64,000 nucleotides of DNA from JBFMEX01 sp040752215 (GTDB taxonomy: Bacteria > Pseudomonadota > Alphaproteobacteria > Rhizobiales > Hyphomicrobiaceae). A program made the translations under genes and the position numbers. The stretch covers positions 20,136-84,135 of the forward strand of contig JBFMEX010000070.1 of NCBI GenBank assembly GCA_040752215.1. The letters are read 5' to 3'. Below the pieces are notes generated by a model. The model ran no database searches and was not told where the DNA came from. It saw only the letters and a list, made by a program, of their open reading frames with translations. Of this stretch, positions 1 to 9,081 are shown in pieces. Position 1 is the stretch's first letter, and every line of letters starts with the position of its first letter.

Positions 1-693
1 GCCGAACTCGGGCGTCTGGATCTCGCGCGCGTAGGTCGGGCTGACGGTCGTGATCCTATCGGCGAACGCGAGCCCGGCCTTGAGCATTGAGAGCTGGCCG
101 TGGAACTCGAGGCCCTCCATCGTGAACGCCAGCCGCGGCAGCTCGAGCGCCGCCAGCACCTCGGCGTCGAAGCGGCCCTGGAACTGCATGTTGTGGACGG
201 TGAACACGGAGCGCGTGTTGGGGGCGCCCGCGAGCCGCAGATAGGCCGGCGCAAGTCCTGTCTGCCAGTCGTTGGCGTGCAGGATGTCGGGGCGCCAGCC
301 GATGCCGCTCTGTCCGACCGCGACCATCGCCGCAGCGAGCGCGAGCACGCCGAACCGGAGGTGATTGTCCGCCCAGTCGGCGCCCGAGGGCGCCGTGTAG
401 GGTCCGCCGTCGCGTGCAAACAGCGCCGGACAGTCGAGCAGCAGCAGCTCGAGGTCGCTGTCGGCGGCTGCAGCCGAGAGCAGTCGTGCCCGATGCCCGC
501 CAAGCAGCTCGCCGAGCTCCGACGCCGTCTCGATCCGCCGCGCGCGCTCCAGGGCTTTGGGATAGGCCGGCAGCATCAGCCGCACGTCGTTGCCACGCGC
601 ACGCATGGCGACCGGCAGCGCCCCGGCCACATCGGCGAGGCCACCGGTCTTGATCAGCGGGTAGGCCTCGGAGGCCACGAACAGAACCTTCAC
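1..693 (-). CDS. glgA: Glycogen synthase GlgA, N-terminal part (runs off the window)
   Basis: This is ADP-glucose-dependent glycogen synthase, a cytoplasmic GT5-family glycosyltransferase that extends alpha-1,4-glucan chains. From a GTG at 693 the reading frame is open to base 1 (231 codons). It begins VKVLFVASEAYPLIKTGGLA, the ADP-glucose-binding KTGGL signature of GlgA. Further on are HANDWQTGL and a TVSPTYAREI segment, in family order. Family members are about 480 residues, so roughly half the gene is present; the C-terminal GT-B lobe lies outside the window. The start was chosen because it places the KTGGL motif at the usual distance from the N-terminus. An alternative frame over the same bases is only a shadow. 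Confidence 0.93.
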   Translation of the reverse strand, partial: MKVLFVASEAYPLIKTGGLADVAGALPVAMRARGNDVRLMLPAYPKALERARRIETASELGELLGGHRARLLSAAAADSDLELLLLDCPALFARDGGPYTAPSGADWADNHLRFGVLALAAAMVAVGQSGIGWRPDILHANDWQTGLAPAYLRLAGAPNTRSVFTVHNMQFQGRFDAEVLAALELPRLAFTMEGLEFHGQLSMLKAGLAFADRITTVSPTYAREIQTPEFG

Positions 694-1004
694 AGCGAAG
701 ACTCCCGCCTGATCGCTGAAACGATGCCATGCGATGCGCTACCGCCGCCGCCCTGTCAAGGCGGCGCGGTAGCCATTCATGGCGGCGGGCGAAGCCTTCG
801 GCTCATGAAGGATTGGCCGCTCGCCGGTATGGCTCGTCTGCTTGCGCGCGGCGCCCCACCGGCCCCGTGCGCGGATTCCTGCGAGCAGAACGTTCGCCCA
901 CGGGTCGAACGTCATGCTCCACGGTATCGGAGGATCGCGCGATGGGACGTGGCCCGGAGCGGAGGCTGTCGCCTTGGCGTGAGCAGGTTGGCCGCGTCGG
1001 CCCG
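694..1004. other. Intergenic region with a strong hairpin
   Basis: No convincing gene lies in this 311 bp gap between the end of the transpeptidase-like gene and the GTG of glgA. It contains a GC-rich inverted repeat at 738-773: a 7-bp outer stem (gctaccg/cggtagc) continues into a ccgccgcc/ggcggcg stem around a 7-nt loop. No T-run follows it, so it may be a terminator or processing hairpin for the upstream gene rather than a textbook intrinsic terminator. Overlapping open frames here lack recognisable motifs. Confidence 0.4.
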
Positions 1005-2129
1005 TCAGCTGCCGTTCTCGTACGGCCAGTACATCGTGAACGGGAAGACCTCGTCGGGGTCCCGGCGCTGTCTCGGCCGCTGCGATGCGGCGCGCTCGCG
1101 CGCGGCCGGTCGCGGCGCTTGTGCCGTACCCGTGCCGATCTGCGTTGCCGGGGGATCGGCGGTCATGGCGACGATCGTCCCCGGACGCCGGTCGGCCCGC
1201 ATCGTCGCGTCGGTCAGCACCATAGCCGCACCCTTGTGCAGCGCTTGCGCGAACACGACCGCCGCTTCGGCGTCCTCGAACGCTATCCGGCCGAGTGCCG
1301 TGTCCGGGTCCGTCTTGGCGATGTGCGGCGCCGTCGGCGTGCCGCCGATGGCAAAGGCGAGCCATCTCAGGCTGGTACGGTCGGGGCGGAGGCCGACCAG
1401 CGCCAGCACGTGCTCGCCGAGCCGGTGCGCGGGATGCTCGGCGATCGTAACCGCCGCCTCGCTCTCGATCACGCCGTTGCGCAGCAGATACGCGTTGCGG
1501 TCGGCAGCGGAGACGACCAGCCCGACGACCGGATAGAGAAGATCGCCATCGTGGGCGGTGTGAACCGGATGCGTCTCGACGCTCGCCGCGATGCGCGCGC
1601 CATCGCCCGCCTCCGGCACCAGCACGCCCGAATGGATCACCTCGCGCGCCACCGAGCGGTGGCGGGCGGAGATCAGCACCGAGCCGAGCGGCAGCTCGCT
1701 ATTCAGGAGCTCGGCGAACTCGCGCGGCAGGCGCACGATGCCCGCCGTCGCCGGATAGCCGGCTGGCCGGCTGGCGAGAACCGGCGCCGCGCCCCAGGCG
1801 AGGCGGTCGCCGGCGAGGGTCGCGCCGGCACCGAGCGGCCGCGAGCGGTCGAGAATCGTGAACACGCCGGTCGGAGGCATCCGGCCCGGCAGCGCGGGCG
1901 TGCAGGTGGAGAGGCCGATCAGCTCGCCGCCCCGGTAGACGTGAACCACGCCGGCCGCCAGCGAGACGACCACCACGACGGGGCCCTTCTCGGCAACGGT
2001 CGGCTGCCATACGAAGCGCCCCGGCGCCAGACCGGAGCGGTCGACGAACGGTGCAGCATGAGTTCGACTGGCCAGGGCGGCTGCTCCTGCCGAGGCGAGG
2101 CAAAGCAAAGCCCTGCGCGAGAGAAGCAT
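1005..2129 (-). CDS. Exported L,D-transpeptidase-like (YkuD/ErfK) protein lacking catalytic residues
   Basis: This 374-residue exported protein has an N-terminal signal (MLLSRRALLCLASAGAAALA, cleavage probably after THA). Residues about 50-155 follow the YkuD/ErfK fold: GPVVVVVSL, a VYRGGELIG strand, then PPTGVFTILDR. Genuine members of this subfamily have a GYPASHGCVRLP active site whose Cys attacks the peptidoglycan stem peptide. Here the equivalent segment is GYPATAGIVRLP (residues 124-135), so both the His and the nucleophilic Cys are gone, and the upstream His of the LHAG motif is also replaced (LASR). I see no frameshift, and the rest of the domain is well kept. The C-terminal half (160-374) is unrecognised, with a basic tail. 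It is probably a non-catalytic cell-wall-binding relative (inference). Confidence 0.75.
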   Translation of the reverse strand: MLLSRRALLCLASAGAAALASRTHAAPFVDRSGLAPGRFVWQPTVAEKGPVVVVVSLAAGVVHVYRGGELIGLSTCTPALPGRMPPTGVFTILDRSRPLGAGATLAGDRLAWGAAPVLASRPAGYPATAGIVRLPREFAELLNSELPLGSVLISARHRSVAREVIHSGVLVPEAGDGARIAASVETHPVHTAHDGDLLYPVVGLVVSAADRNAYLLRNGVIESEAAVTIAEHPAHRLGEHVLALVGLRPDRTSLRWLAFAIGGTPTAPHIAKTDPDTALGRIAFEDAEAAVVFAQALHKGAAMVLTDATMRADRRPGTIVAMTADPPATQIGTGTAQAPRPAARERAASQRPRQRRDPDEVFPFTMYWPYENGS

Positions 2130-2317
2130 CCGAGAGGACCCTCAGGATGACGCGCCGACATGGTGGGCAACGAATGATTCGTCAAATGATACACGATCTC
2201 GGGGCGGCCCGCGCGATGCAACTCGGCCACGCATCGCGCGTCTCGTGGCAATGTCCGGCCGGCGAGAGGCACCAGGGCGATGATGCGCGGGGCCGAAGAT
2301 GCCGCCGCCGCGCCGTC

Positions 2318-2605
2318 TCAACGCCGGCGCTGACCGCCGGGTCCGCCTCCCGGTCCGCCACCCGATGCCGGTGGTCCGGAGCGGGCATCCTTGTGGCGAA
2401 AGTTGATGCGTCCCTTGGTCAGATCGTAGGGCGTCATCTCGATGGTCACCCGGTCCCCCGCCAGGATGCGGATGCGGTTCTTCTTCATTCGGCCGGAGGT
2501 GTAGGCGATCACCTCGTGGCCATTGTCCAGTTTCACGCGGCAACGTGCGTCGGGAAGAACCTCCTCGACGATGCCCTCGAATTCCAGCACCTCTTCCTTG
2601 GCCAT
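2318..2605 (-). CDS. infA: Translation initiation factor IF-1
   Basis: IF-1 is a small OB-fold (S1-like) protein that binds the 30S A site during initiation. The 95 residues start [18 protein letters not shown] and contain the family core [39 protein letters not shown]. The ATG at 2605 was chosen over an upstream one at 2629 because it gives the conserved MAKEE start and has a GAGGAG-type ribosome site in front. The usual length is about 72; the extra C-terminal tail (about 22 residues, Gly/Pro-rich ending GGQRRR) is an extension. It lies 80 bp downstream of cspA on the same strand and is probably cotranscribed with it. Confidence 0.93.
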   Translation of the reverse strand: MAKEEVLEFEGIVEEVLPDARCRVKLDNGHEVIAYTSGRMKKNRIRILAGDRVTIEMTPYDLTKGRINFRHKDARSGPPASGGGPGGGPGGQRRR

Positions 2606-2685
2606 CCCGTCTCCTCGAGCCTCGGGCAATGAAAAAGGCGGGAGCAGGGTCTCTGCTCACCGCCTGGCATGTGGTCGATCGAGGA

Positions 2686-2892
2686 TCACATCGGCCGCAG
2701 ATTGGTGGCAGCGATCTTGCCGTTGCGACCGCGCTCGGTCTCGAAGGAAACCTTCTGACCTTCGCGCAGCGTCGACAGGCCGGCCCGCTCCACCGCGGAG
2801 ATGTGGACGAACACGTCGGCGCCGCCCTCCTCCGGCTGAATGAAGCCGTAGCCTTTCTGACCGTTGAACCACTTCACAGTGCCGTTCGCCAT
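2686..2892 (-). CDS. cspA: Cold-shock protein (CspA family)
   Basis: This is a 68-residue single-domain cold-shock protein, an RNA/ssDNA-binding OB fold that acts as an RNA chaperone. Both nucleic-acid-binding motifs are present: RNP1 as KGYGFIQ (residues 13-19) and RNP2 as VFVHISAV (27-34). Length and start ([10 protein letters not shown]) are standard. It precedes infA on the minus strand, which would couple a cold-shock RNA chaperone to an initiation factor. The 226-bp region upstream (2893-3118) has room for the long 5' untranslated leader typical of cold-shock genes, but I cannot identify a defined structure there. Confidence 0.95.
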   Translation of the reverse strand: MANGTVKWFNGQKGYGFIQPEEGGADVFVHISAVERAGLSTLREGQKVSFETERGRNGKIAATNLRPM

Positions 2893-3118
2893 TCATGCCT
2901 CCATAGCAAGTGGCATTTGACCTCGGGCGGGATTGCCCGTGTCGCATCAAATCGCGCGATGGAGACGTCTAGTGTCCGCAAACGCGGCCGGTGTAGAGCA
3001 AACCAAGGCGTGTTCGACTAGCGCCTATATGGACCGACTGTGGCAAAAAGGCAAGGCGGATCGGCAAATCGTGACGGCTCGGCGCAGGTCCGCGCCGCGG
3101 CTGTCCGGGCCGGCTCGA

Positions 3119-3805
3119 TCAGCCCATCGCCACCGAGCTGCGCTGCGCCGACCGGCGCTTCCGGTCGATGCGTAAGGTCATGAACGCGAACACGATCCAG
3201 CCGCCGATGAAGACCAGCCCGGCGACCATGACCAGCGCCCCTGAAATTGGACCGATGGCGGCTCGCTCCAACAGGTCGGCAAAGCTTTGCATCGGTGCGG
3301 GGTGGATCGCCAGCTTGCCGAAGTAGGCGATTGCCTGGATAGCGAAAATCCAGATGTAGGTGCGCCGCAGCCGCCGGCCGATGGCGACCGGCATCGAGAT
3401 ATGGTGACGGGGAGCACAGTAGTCGCGCGCTAGCGTCTGGTGCCAGCCGTCGTCGGTCGGGGTGCCCTCGCCGCGCAGCATCGGCGCATAGAAATGCGTC
3501 TCCATCCACCTTGCGCGCGCACGCCAGACATTGAAGTAGCGGTAGCGCCGCGCCTCGAAGATCAGGAACACGACCGCCAGGCAGCCGACCAGCAGCAGCG
3601 GCAGTGGCGAGGCGTCCTTACTGGCGAAGGTGACGGACAGCGCGATGCCGAGCGTGGCCACCGACCAATTGGTGGTGTTGTCGAGCCGCGAGCGCCAAGT
3701 CGTGCTGCGGTAGACCTCGCCGCGGTAGAGGTGGGCGAGAGCGCCGATCTCCGCCGCCGTGTACGTCGGGGTCTGCGGTGTGCTCTGGGTGTCGAGGGTA
3801 TCCAT
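3119..3805 (-). CDS. DUF2270 family integral membrane protein
   Basis: This 228-residue protein matches the DUF2270 family of predicted membrane proteins of unknown function. Family hallmarks are ALAHLYRGEVYRSTTWRSRL near the N-terminus, a first hydrophobic pair (TNWSVATLGIALSVTF; LPLLLVGCLAVVFLIFEARR), the RYRYFNVWRARARWMETHFY loop and a C-terminal pair (TYIWIFAIQAIAYFGKLAIH; ISGALVMVAGLVFIGGWIVF). Four membrane spans are expected. The start at 3805 (MDTLDTQS) was chosen because the family begins shortly before the AEIGALAHLYRGE block; the frame stays open far upstream but that part is antisense to bdhA. It is divergent from bdhA with 138 bp between them. Confidence 0.82.
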   Translation of the reverse strand: MDTLDTQSTPQTPTYTAAEIGALAHLYRGEVYRSTTWRSRLDNTTNWSVATLGIALSVTFASKDASPLPLLLVGCLAVVFLIFEARRYRYFNVWRARARWMETHFYAPMLRGEGTPTDDGWHQTLARDYCAPRHHISMPVAIGRRLRRTYIWIFAIQAIAYFGKLAIHPAPMQSFADLLERAAIGPISGALVMVAGLVFIGGWIVFAFMTLRIDRKRRSAQRSSVAMG

Positions 3806-3943
3806 GCCGCCTCCGACGGGCTCGCGGCCTGAGCATATCCCAAATTCTCTTGCGGCGCGGCCCAGCCTTGGGCGAATGCTTGATATGGCCGGCCGCGCCG
3901 GCAACCGAACCCCCGCGCCAGGGCCGATTGGAGCGATTGCCCG

Positions 3944-4726
3944 ATGCCGCAACCCAGGATAGCCCTCGTCACCGGCTCGACCAGCGGCATCGGCCTCGCC
4001 GTTGCCCGCGCCCTCGCCGCGAGCGGCATGGACGTGATGCTGAACGGCTCCCGCCCCGCCGCCGATGCCGAGCCGACTCGGGCCCGACTGGCCGCGGAGA
4101 CCGGCCGCCGCGTGCTCTACGGCCGGGCCGACATGCGCAACCCGGACGAGATCCGGGCGCTCGTCTCCCTCACCGAGAACGGCCTCGGCCCCGTCGACGT
4201 GCTGGTCAACAACGCCGGCGTTCAACATGTCGAGGCGATCGAGAATTTCTCCGAGGAGCGATGGAACGCGATCCTCGCAATCAACCTCTCCTCCGCGTTC
4301 CATACGACCAAGGCGACATTCGCCGGCATGAAGTCGCGCCGCTGGGGTCGGGTCATCAACGTCGCCTCGGTGCACGGCCTCGTCGCCTCGCCGTTCAAGG
4401 CCGCCTACGTTGCCGCCAAGCACGGCCTCCTCGGCCTCACCAAGACGGTCGCGCTCGAGGGCGCCGAGTACGGCATCACCTGCAACGCGATCTGCCCCGG
4501 CTATGTGCTCACGCCGCTGGTCGAGAAGCAGATCCCCGATCAGGCGCGCGAGCGCGGCATCAGCGAGCAGGCGGTGGTGCGCGACGTGCTGCTCGCCGCC
4601 CAGGCGACCAAAGAGTTCGTGACCGTCGAGCAGCTCGGCGCGCTGGCGGTGTTTCTCGCCAGCGATGCCGCCGCGCAGATCACCGGCACGGCGCTGCCGG
4701 TCGACGGCGGCTGGACCGCGCGCTGA
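3944..4726 (+). CDS. bdhA: 3-hydroxybutyrate dehydrogenase (SDR family)
   Basis: This is a 260-residue classical short-chain dehydrogenase, most likely NAD-dependent D-3-hydroxybutyrate dehydrogenase, which interconverts 3-hydroxybutyrate and acetoacetate in polyhydroxybutyrate and ketone-body use. Visible features are the Rossmann motif TGSTSGIG (10-17), NNAGVQH (89-95), the SVHG active-site serine region (142-145) and Y155-x3-K159. The subfamily-specific block CNAICPGYVLTPLVEKQIPD follows; the VQHV and TPLVEKQI segments separate this enzyme from generic SDRs. The length is normal. It stands alone on the plus strand. Confidence 0.88.
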   Translation: MPQPRIALVTGSTSGIGLAVARALAASGMDVMLNGSRPAADAEPTRARLAAETGRRVLYGRADMRNPDEIRALVSLTENGLGPVDVLVNNAGVQHVEAIENFSEERWNAILAINLSSAFHTTKATFAGMKSRRWGRVINVASVHGLVASPFKAAYVAAKHGLLGLTKTVALEGAEYGITCNAICPGYVLTPLVEKQIPDQARERGISEQAVVRDVLLAAQATKEFVTVEQLGALAVFLASDAAAQITGTALPVDGGWTAR

Positions 4727-5288
4727 GCCGCGGCGGCGCCGCAGGCGAAGGTCGGTCCCAGGCTGCTGACGTAGCATCTTGGCCCGTGGGACACGTCGTC
4801 TCTCGTCGAACTGAGGCGTGCTCATGCTTGCCGACAAGCGACGCCTCGCTGGCGGCCTGGGTCGCCGCGGCTACCTCGTGCGTGCGCAAGAGGTCTGGAA
4901 CTCTGACTGCCATCTGCCCGGGTGAGCTCCAGATCGACTCCTCGCCAAAGGGCGAGATCGCATCGACGGCGAGCACGAGGCCGATGAATTGGATCACGAC
5001 GATGCGCCCGACCGCGATACCCACGATCGACAATTTCGACCCGCGCCGCCGTTGGCCGCGCGCGGCAGCCGGCTCTCAGAACGAGACTCGCCGCGCGCAA
5101 CGAAACGAAATACCGGCGCGCTGGTTGGCGCCGGCAACGGGTCGAAACGTTCGCGCGCCGGTATGAAACCCTCGGACCGGGGTTCCCCCGCGCGGTGGCG
5201 CGGACCGAGCCAGCCCGAGGTTGGCATCGATAGGTCTACGCTCCTCGTCACCGTCGGGCGCTGTTCGGCAGATCCCGCCGGCGGTTCC
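4727..5288. other. Intergenic region between bdhA and copA
   Basis: This is a 562-bp convergent gap. Its centre (about 5014-5170) is occupied by the interspersed repeat listed separately. The remaining parts (4727-5013 and 5171-5288) show no gene I can support. One minus-strand open frame (5033-4680) has a hydrophobic start but overlaps both bdhA and the repeat and has no recognisable domain, so I do not call it. Confidence 0.5.
5014..5170 (+). repeat. Intergenic interspersed repeat, copy 1
   Basis: About 157 bp here align with 62227-62386 on the opposite strand at roughly 80 percent identity by eye. The match starts at gcgatacc, passes through a shared tctcagaacgaga core, and ends in a conserved hairpin. 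That hairpin has arms ataccggcgcgc (about 5109-5120) and gcgcgccggtat, which are exactly complementary and separated by about 31 nt. Both copies lie downstream of genes in convergent gaps. No transposase is present, so it resembles a palindromic intergenic element of the REP/BIME kind rather than an insertion sequence. Confidence 0.8.
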
Positions 5289-8000
5289 TCAACGCTGCGC
5301 CCCAAGTCGCACACGGCCGAGCCGCAGCGCATTGGCGATCACCGACACCGACGACAGGCTCATCGCCACCGCGGCGGCGATCGGCGACAGCAAGAGCCCG
5401 ATCACGGGATAGAGGATGCCGGCCGCCACCGGCACCAGCACTGCGTTGTAGCCGAACGCGAACGCGAGGTTCTGCTTGATGTTGCCGAGCGTCGCGCGTG
5501 CCAGGGTATGAGCGCGCACGAGGCCCTTGAGATCACCTTTCGGCAGCGTGATGCCAGCGCTCTGGATCGCCACGTCGGCGCCGGTACCCATCGCGATACC
5601 GACGTCGGCGGTTGCGAGTGCCGGCGCGTCGTTGATGCCGTCGCCCGCGAACGCGACGCGCTTTCCGCGCGCTTTCAGCTCGGAGATGATGCGGGACTTG
5701 TCGGCCGGCAGGACCTCGGCGTGCACGGTCGCAATCGACAGCTCCTTGGCCACCGTCCGCGCCGTCAGCCAGTTGTCGCCGGTCGCCATCACCACTTCGA
5801 TGCCGCGCGATCTGAACTCTGCCAGCGCCTCGGCAGCGCCGGTCTTGATCGTGTCGGCGACCGCGACGAGGCCGGCGAGCTTGCCGTTGACGACGACCAG
5901 CAGCGCGCTCTTGCCTTCGCCGGCGAGTGCACGCACTTCCTTGTCGGCCTCGATCAGCATGGCTTCTCCGATGCCCGCGGCGAGCGCCAGCTTGCGCATC
6001 AGGCCGGCGTTGCCGATCGCGATCTCCTGTCCGGACACCGCGCCTTTCACACCGAGGCCGGCCAGTGCCTCGAACCGCTCCGGCTCGAGCGCCGTGATGC
6101 CGCGCGCGCGCGCGCCGTCGAGGATCGCCTGACCGAGCGGATGCTCGCTGCCGCGCTCCAGGCTGGCGGCGAGCCGCAGCATCATCTTCTCGTCGAAGCC
6201 GGGACGGACGCGCACGTCGGTCAGCTGCGGCTTGCCCTCGGTCAGCGTCCCGGTCTTGTCGACCACCAGCGTGTCGATGCCGGCAAGCGTCTCCAGCGCC
6301 TCGGCGTTGCGCACCAGCACTCCGTCGCGTGCGCCGCGTCCCGTCGCCACCATGATCGACATCGGCGTGGCAAGACCGAGCGTGCACGGGCAGGCGATGA
6401 TCAGCACCGATACTGCAGCGACGATCGCATAGGCGAGTGCCGGCGTCGGGCCCCACGCCAGCCAGGCCAGGAATGCGATTGCCGCGACCGCCACCACTGC
6501 CGGCACGAAATAGCGCGACACCTGGTCGGCGAGACCCTGGATCGGCGCCCGAGTGCGCTGGGCGTCGGCGACCAGGGCGACGATCCGTGCCAGCACCGTG
6601 TCGGCGCCGACCTTCTCTGCCTGCATCACGAAGCTGCCCGAGGTGTTGAGCGTGCCGCCCGTCACCTCCGCACCCGCCGCCTTGTCCACGGGGAGCGGTT
6701 CTCCCGTCAGCAGGTGCTCGTCGATCGCGGAGGCCCCCTCGACGATCCGCCCGTCGACCGGCACCGCCTCGCCGGGGCGCACGCGCAGCCTGTCGCCGGG
6801 CACGACCAGCGCGAGGTCGACGCGGTCCTCGCGGCCGTCGGCGCCGATCCTGAGCGCGGTTTTCGGGGCGAGGTCGAGCAGCGCGCGGATGGCATCGCCT
6901 GTCCGCTCGCGCGCCTTGAGCTCCAGGATCTGGCCGACCAGGACCAGCGCGATGATCACGGCTGCCGCCTCGAAGTAGACTGGGACGGTGCCGTCGGCGG
7001 CGCGCAGTGAGGACGGGAACAGGCCCGGGGCAATGGTCGCGGCGACGCTGTAGAGGAACGCCGCCGTGACGCCGAGCCCGATCAGCGTCCACATGTTGGG
7101 ACTCGCGTTCCTGAGCGAGGCGACGCCACGCTCGAGGAACGGCTTGCCGGCCCACAGCACGACCGGCGCGGTGAGCAATAGCTCGAGCCACTGCGTAGCA
7201 CGCGCGCCGAGCCAATCTTTCACCGGCAGGCCCATGTGCGCGCCCATTGCCACCACGATCAGCGGCAGCGTGAAGGCGAGCGCGATCTTGAGGCGGCGCG
7301 TGAAGTCGATCAGCTCGGGATTGGGACCGGTCTCGGCCGAGGGCACGCCCATGGGCTCGAGCGCCATGCCGCAGATCGGACATGTGCCGGGCCCTTCCTG
7401 CACGATCTCCGGATCCATGGGGCAGGTGTAGAGCGTGCCCTTCGGCACGACCTTGGCCTCGGCGGCGGCTGCGCGCGCCTTCTGGTCGGGGTCGAGATAG
7501 CGCGCGGGATCGGCGGCGAACTTGGTCCGGCAGCCTTCGCAACAGAAGTGGTAGGTGACGCCAGCGCGCTCGTACCGCGGCTTGCCGACCGTGGTGTCCA
7601 CGCTCATCCCGCAAACAGGGTCAATAGCAATGGCGCCCCCCTCCGCCTCGCGGGGAGGGGCGAGGTGTGGAGGGAAGGTTGCCGCCGTCGGCTCGCGCGC
7701 GGTTGCCGCCCCACTGTCTCCCCCGCAGCAACTCGCCGCCGCAGCGGCCTCGGCCGTCGCCCCGAGCGCGCGGGCCGCGATCTCGTTCATGCTTGTCTTC
7801 GGCTTCGACGCGGTCGGCTTCGCATCCAGATAGCGCGACGGCTCGGCCGCGAACCGCTTCCGGCATCCTTCGCAGCAGAAGTGATAGATCCTGCCGGCAA
7901 AGCGCTGTGTCGGCTTGCCGGCTCGGGTGTCGACGGTCATGCCGCACACGGGATCAATCGCCGTGTCGGCGGCAGCGGGTCGTCTCGACTGCTCCTGCAT
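5289..8000 (-). CDS. copA: Copper-translocating P1B-type ATPase with two YHS domains
   Basis: This 903-residue inner-membrane pump is predicted to export Cu(I) from the cytoplasm. Domains in order: YHS metal-binding domain 1 (about 15-60, DPVCGM), YHS domain 2 (126-170, DPVCGM), a heavy-metal-binding YTCPMDP...CPICGM segment (191-212), then the P-type core. The core has TGE (432-434), the transport motif CPC (537-539), the phosphorylation site DKTGT (581-585), a GDGINDAP hinge and a final [15 protein letters not shown] span. The CPC plus the C-terminal YN and MSxSS motifs point to Cu(I)-type specificity. There is no classical CxxC HMA domain. Residues 71-125 between the YHS domains include an Ala-rich stretch, a CCGGD cluster and an in-frame palindromic DNA insertion (7638-7660). 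No copper regulator lies beside it. Confidence 0.92.
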   Translation of the reverse strand: MQEQSRRPAAADTAIDPVCGMTVDTRAGKPTQRFAGRIYHFCCEGCRKRFAAEPSRYLDAKPTASKPKTSMNEIAARALGATAEAAAAASCCGGDSGAATAREPTAATFPPHLAPPREAEGGAIAIDPVCGMSVDTTVGKPRYERAGVTYHFCCEGCRTKFAADPARYLDPDQKARAAAAEAKVVPKGTLYTCPMDPEIVQEGPGTCPICGMALEPMGVPSAETGPNPELIDFTRRLKIALAFTLPLIVVAMGAHMGLPVKDWLGARATQWLELLLTAPVVLWAGKPFLERGVASLRNASPNMWTLIGLGVTAAFLYSVAATIAPGLFPSSLRAADGTVPVYFEAAAVIIALVLVGQILELKARERTGDAIRALLDLAPKTALRIGADGREDRVDLALVVPGDRLRVRPGEAVPVDGRIVEGASAIDEHLLTGEPLPVDKAAGAEVTGGTLNTSGSFVMQAEKVGADTVLARIVALVADAQRTRAPIQGLADQVSRYFVPAVVAVAAIAFLAWLAWGPTPALAYAIVAAVSVLIIACPCTLGLATPMSIMVATGRGARDGVLVRNAEALETLAGIDTLVVDKTGTLTEGKPQLTDVRVRPGFDEKMMLRLAASLERGSEHPLGQAILDGARARGITALEPERFEALAGLGVKGAVSGQEIAIGNAGLMRKLALAAGIGEAMLIEADKEVRALAGEGKSALLVVVNGKLAGLVAVADTIKTGAAEALAEFRSRGIEVVMATGDNWLTARTVAKELSIATVHAEVLPADKSRIISELKARGKRVAFAGDGINDAPALATADVGIAMGTGADVAIQSAGITLPKGDLKGLVRAHTLARATLGNIKQNLAFAFGYNAVLVPVAAGILYPVIGLLLSPIAAAVAMSLSSVSVIANALRLGRVRLGAQR
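7638..7660. repeat. GC-rich palindrome inside copA, in frame
   Basis: A 7-bp stem (cccctcc/ggagggg) with a 9-nt loop lies within the coding sequence for the linker between the two YHS domains of CopA. It encodes part of the segment [15 protein letters not shown]. Similar ccctccccgcgaggc-type palindromes are common between genes in alphaproteobacteria, and related sequence occurs at 24003-24080 in this window. It therefore looks like an intergenic-type repeat that inserted without breaking the frame. Confidence 0.5.
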
Positions 8001-8108
8001 GGGACGGCTCCAGATGAGTAGCGGCGCGCCAGCCTGGCCGGCGGCGCGTTGGCGCCATTCGCTCCGTATGAAATGGGCCTTCCGGCGCGCCCGGTCAAAT
8101 CCGAAGCC

Positions 8109-8957
8109 TCAGGCCGGCACCGCGTCGAACGCCGGCACCTCGGGCCAGAACACCCGAGCGCGCGCGCCGATCTCGCGCGCGTCCCCCGTGGTCAATAGCG
8201 TCAGGCGGCCGGTGCCGGCGCTCTCGGCGTACCTCGGGTGGCGGTGGAGATAGTCCTCGAGGCTGTCGGCCACCACCTCGGGCTGCGACAGAATGCGCGT
8301 GAACGGCGGCAGGTGGCGGCGGAACAAGTGCTCGACGAGGGGAAAGTGCGTGCAGCCGAGAATGGCGCGGTGCGGCGGTGCGCCGCCGGTCCCGGCCATC
8401 AGCCCGTCGATGGCCTCCCGGACCAGCCCATCGAGCTCCGCCTCACCGGACTCGTCCTCGATCGCTCCGGCGAGGTGGGCGGCGATCTGTTGCACCACCT
8501 GCACCTTGGGGCAGCGCTTTCGGATCTCCTCCGGGTAGACGCCCGAGGTGACGGTGCGCGTGGTGCCGAAAACGGCAACGAGATCGGTGTTGTACTTCTG
8601 CGGATATTGCGGGGAGGACACTGCCCACGGTGTCTGCGTCGCCGCCTCCACCGTCGGCGCCACGATGCCGAGGACGTTGCGGCCCTTCCAGTCGGAGTGC
8701 GGCAGCCACGCCTGCTGGAGATGGCGCGCCGCGACCGCGGTCGCGGTGTTGCAGCCCAGCAGCACCAGCCTCGCGCCGCGCAGGTACAAGGTCTCGACTC
8801 CGGCGCGCGTCAGCTCGATCACCTCCTCCGAGGGGCGGTTGCCGTAGGGCACATTGGCGTGGTCGCCGAGGTAGGTGAAGGAGAGACGCGGGAACCGCGC
8901 GACCAGCGCGCGCAGCACCGTCAGCCCTCCAAGCCCTGAATCGAACACCCCGATCAT
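8109..8957 (-). CDS. murI: Glutamate racemase
   Basis: This 282-residue cytoplasmic enzyme makes D-glutamate for peptidoglycan by cofactor-independent racemisation. The pair of catalytic cysteines is present in the expected settings, LGCNTAT and ILGCTHFPL. The N-terminal FDSGLGGLTVL and the YLGDHANVPYG motif (substrate-binding Asp-Ser and Tyr-Gly) are also intact. The length is normal. It is a monocistronic minus-strand gene, well separated from the dcw cluster, whose products consume D-Glu at the MurD step. Confidence 0.95.
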   Translation of the reverse strand: MIGVFDSGLGGLTVLRALVARFPRLSFTYLGDHANVPYGNRPSEEVIELTRAGVETLYLRGARLVLLGCNTATAVAARHLQQAWLPHSDWKGRNVLGIVAPTVEAATQTPWAVSSPQYPQKYNTDLVAVFGTTRTVTSGVYPEEIRKRCPKVQVVQQIAAHLAGAIEDESGEAELDGLVREAIDGLMAGTGGAPPHRAILGCTHFPLVEHLFRRHLPPFTRILSQPEVVADSLEDYLHRHPRYAESAGTGRLTLLTTGDAREIGARARVFWPEVPAFDAVPA

Positions 8958-9017
8958 GCGCGGCTGTTTGCGCCAGGAGGCCGGGCAAGGTCAATGGGAT
9001 TGGTCGGGCGGGACGCT

Positions 9018-9044
9018 GGGCCTGCGCCCACGTGTTGCAGGCCC
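9018..9044 (-). terminator. Inverted repeat, possible terminator of the dsrE-like gene
   Basis: A perfect 8-bp inverted repeat (gggcctgc/gcaggccc) with an 11-nt loop lies 38 bp beyond the stop of the DsrE-like gene and before murI. There is no T-run after the stem on the minus strand, so it may be a weak or factor-assisted terminator. Confidence 0.4.
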
Positions 9045-9081
9045 GGCGCAGACGTGATCGTCCGCGCCGGACCCGCTCGGT

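Noticed and set aside
4680..5033. A 117-codon minus-strand frame with a hydrophobic start
   Set aside because: It overlaps the bdhA end and the interspersed repeat, has no ribosome site and no homology I recognise.
8001..8108. ggcgcg/gcgcc-rich sequence between copA and murI resembling the interspersed repeat
   Set aside because: Only short GC-rich words are shared; it does not align beyond about 14 bp with the two real copies.
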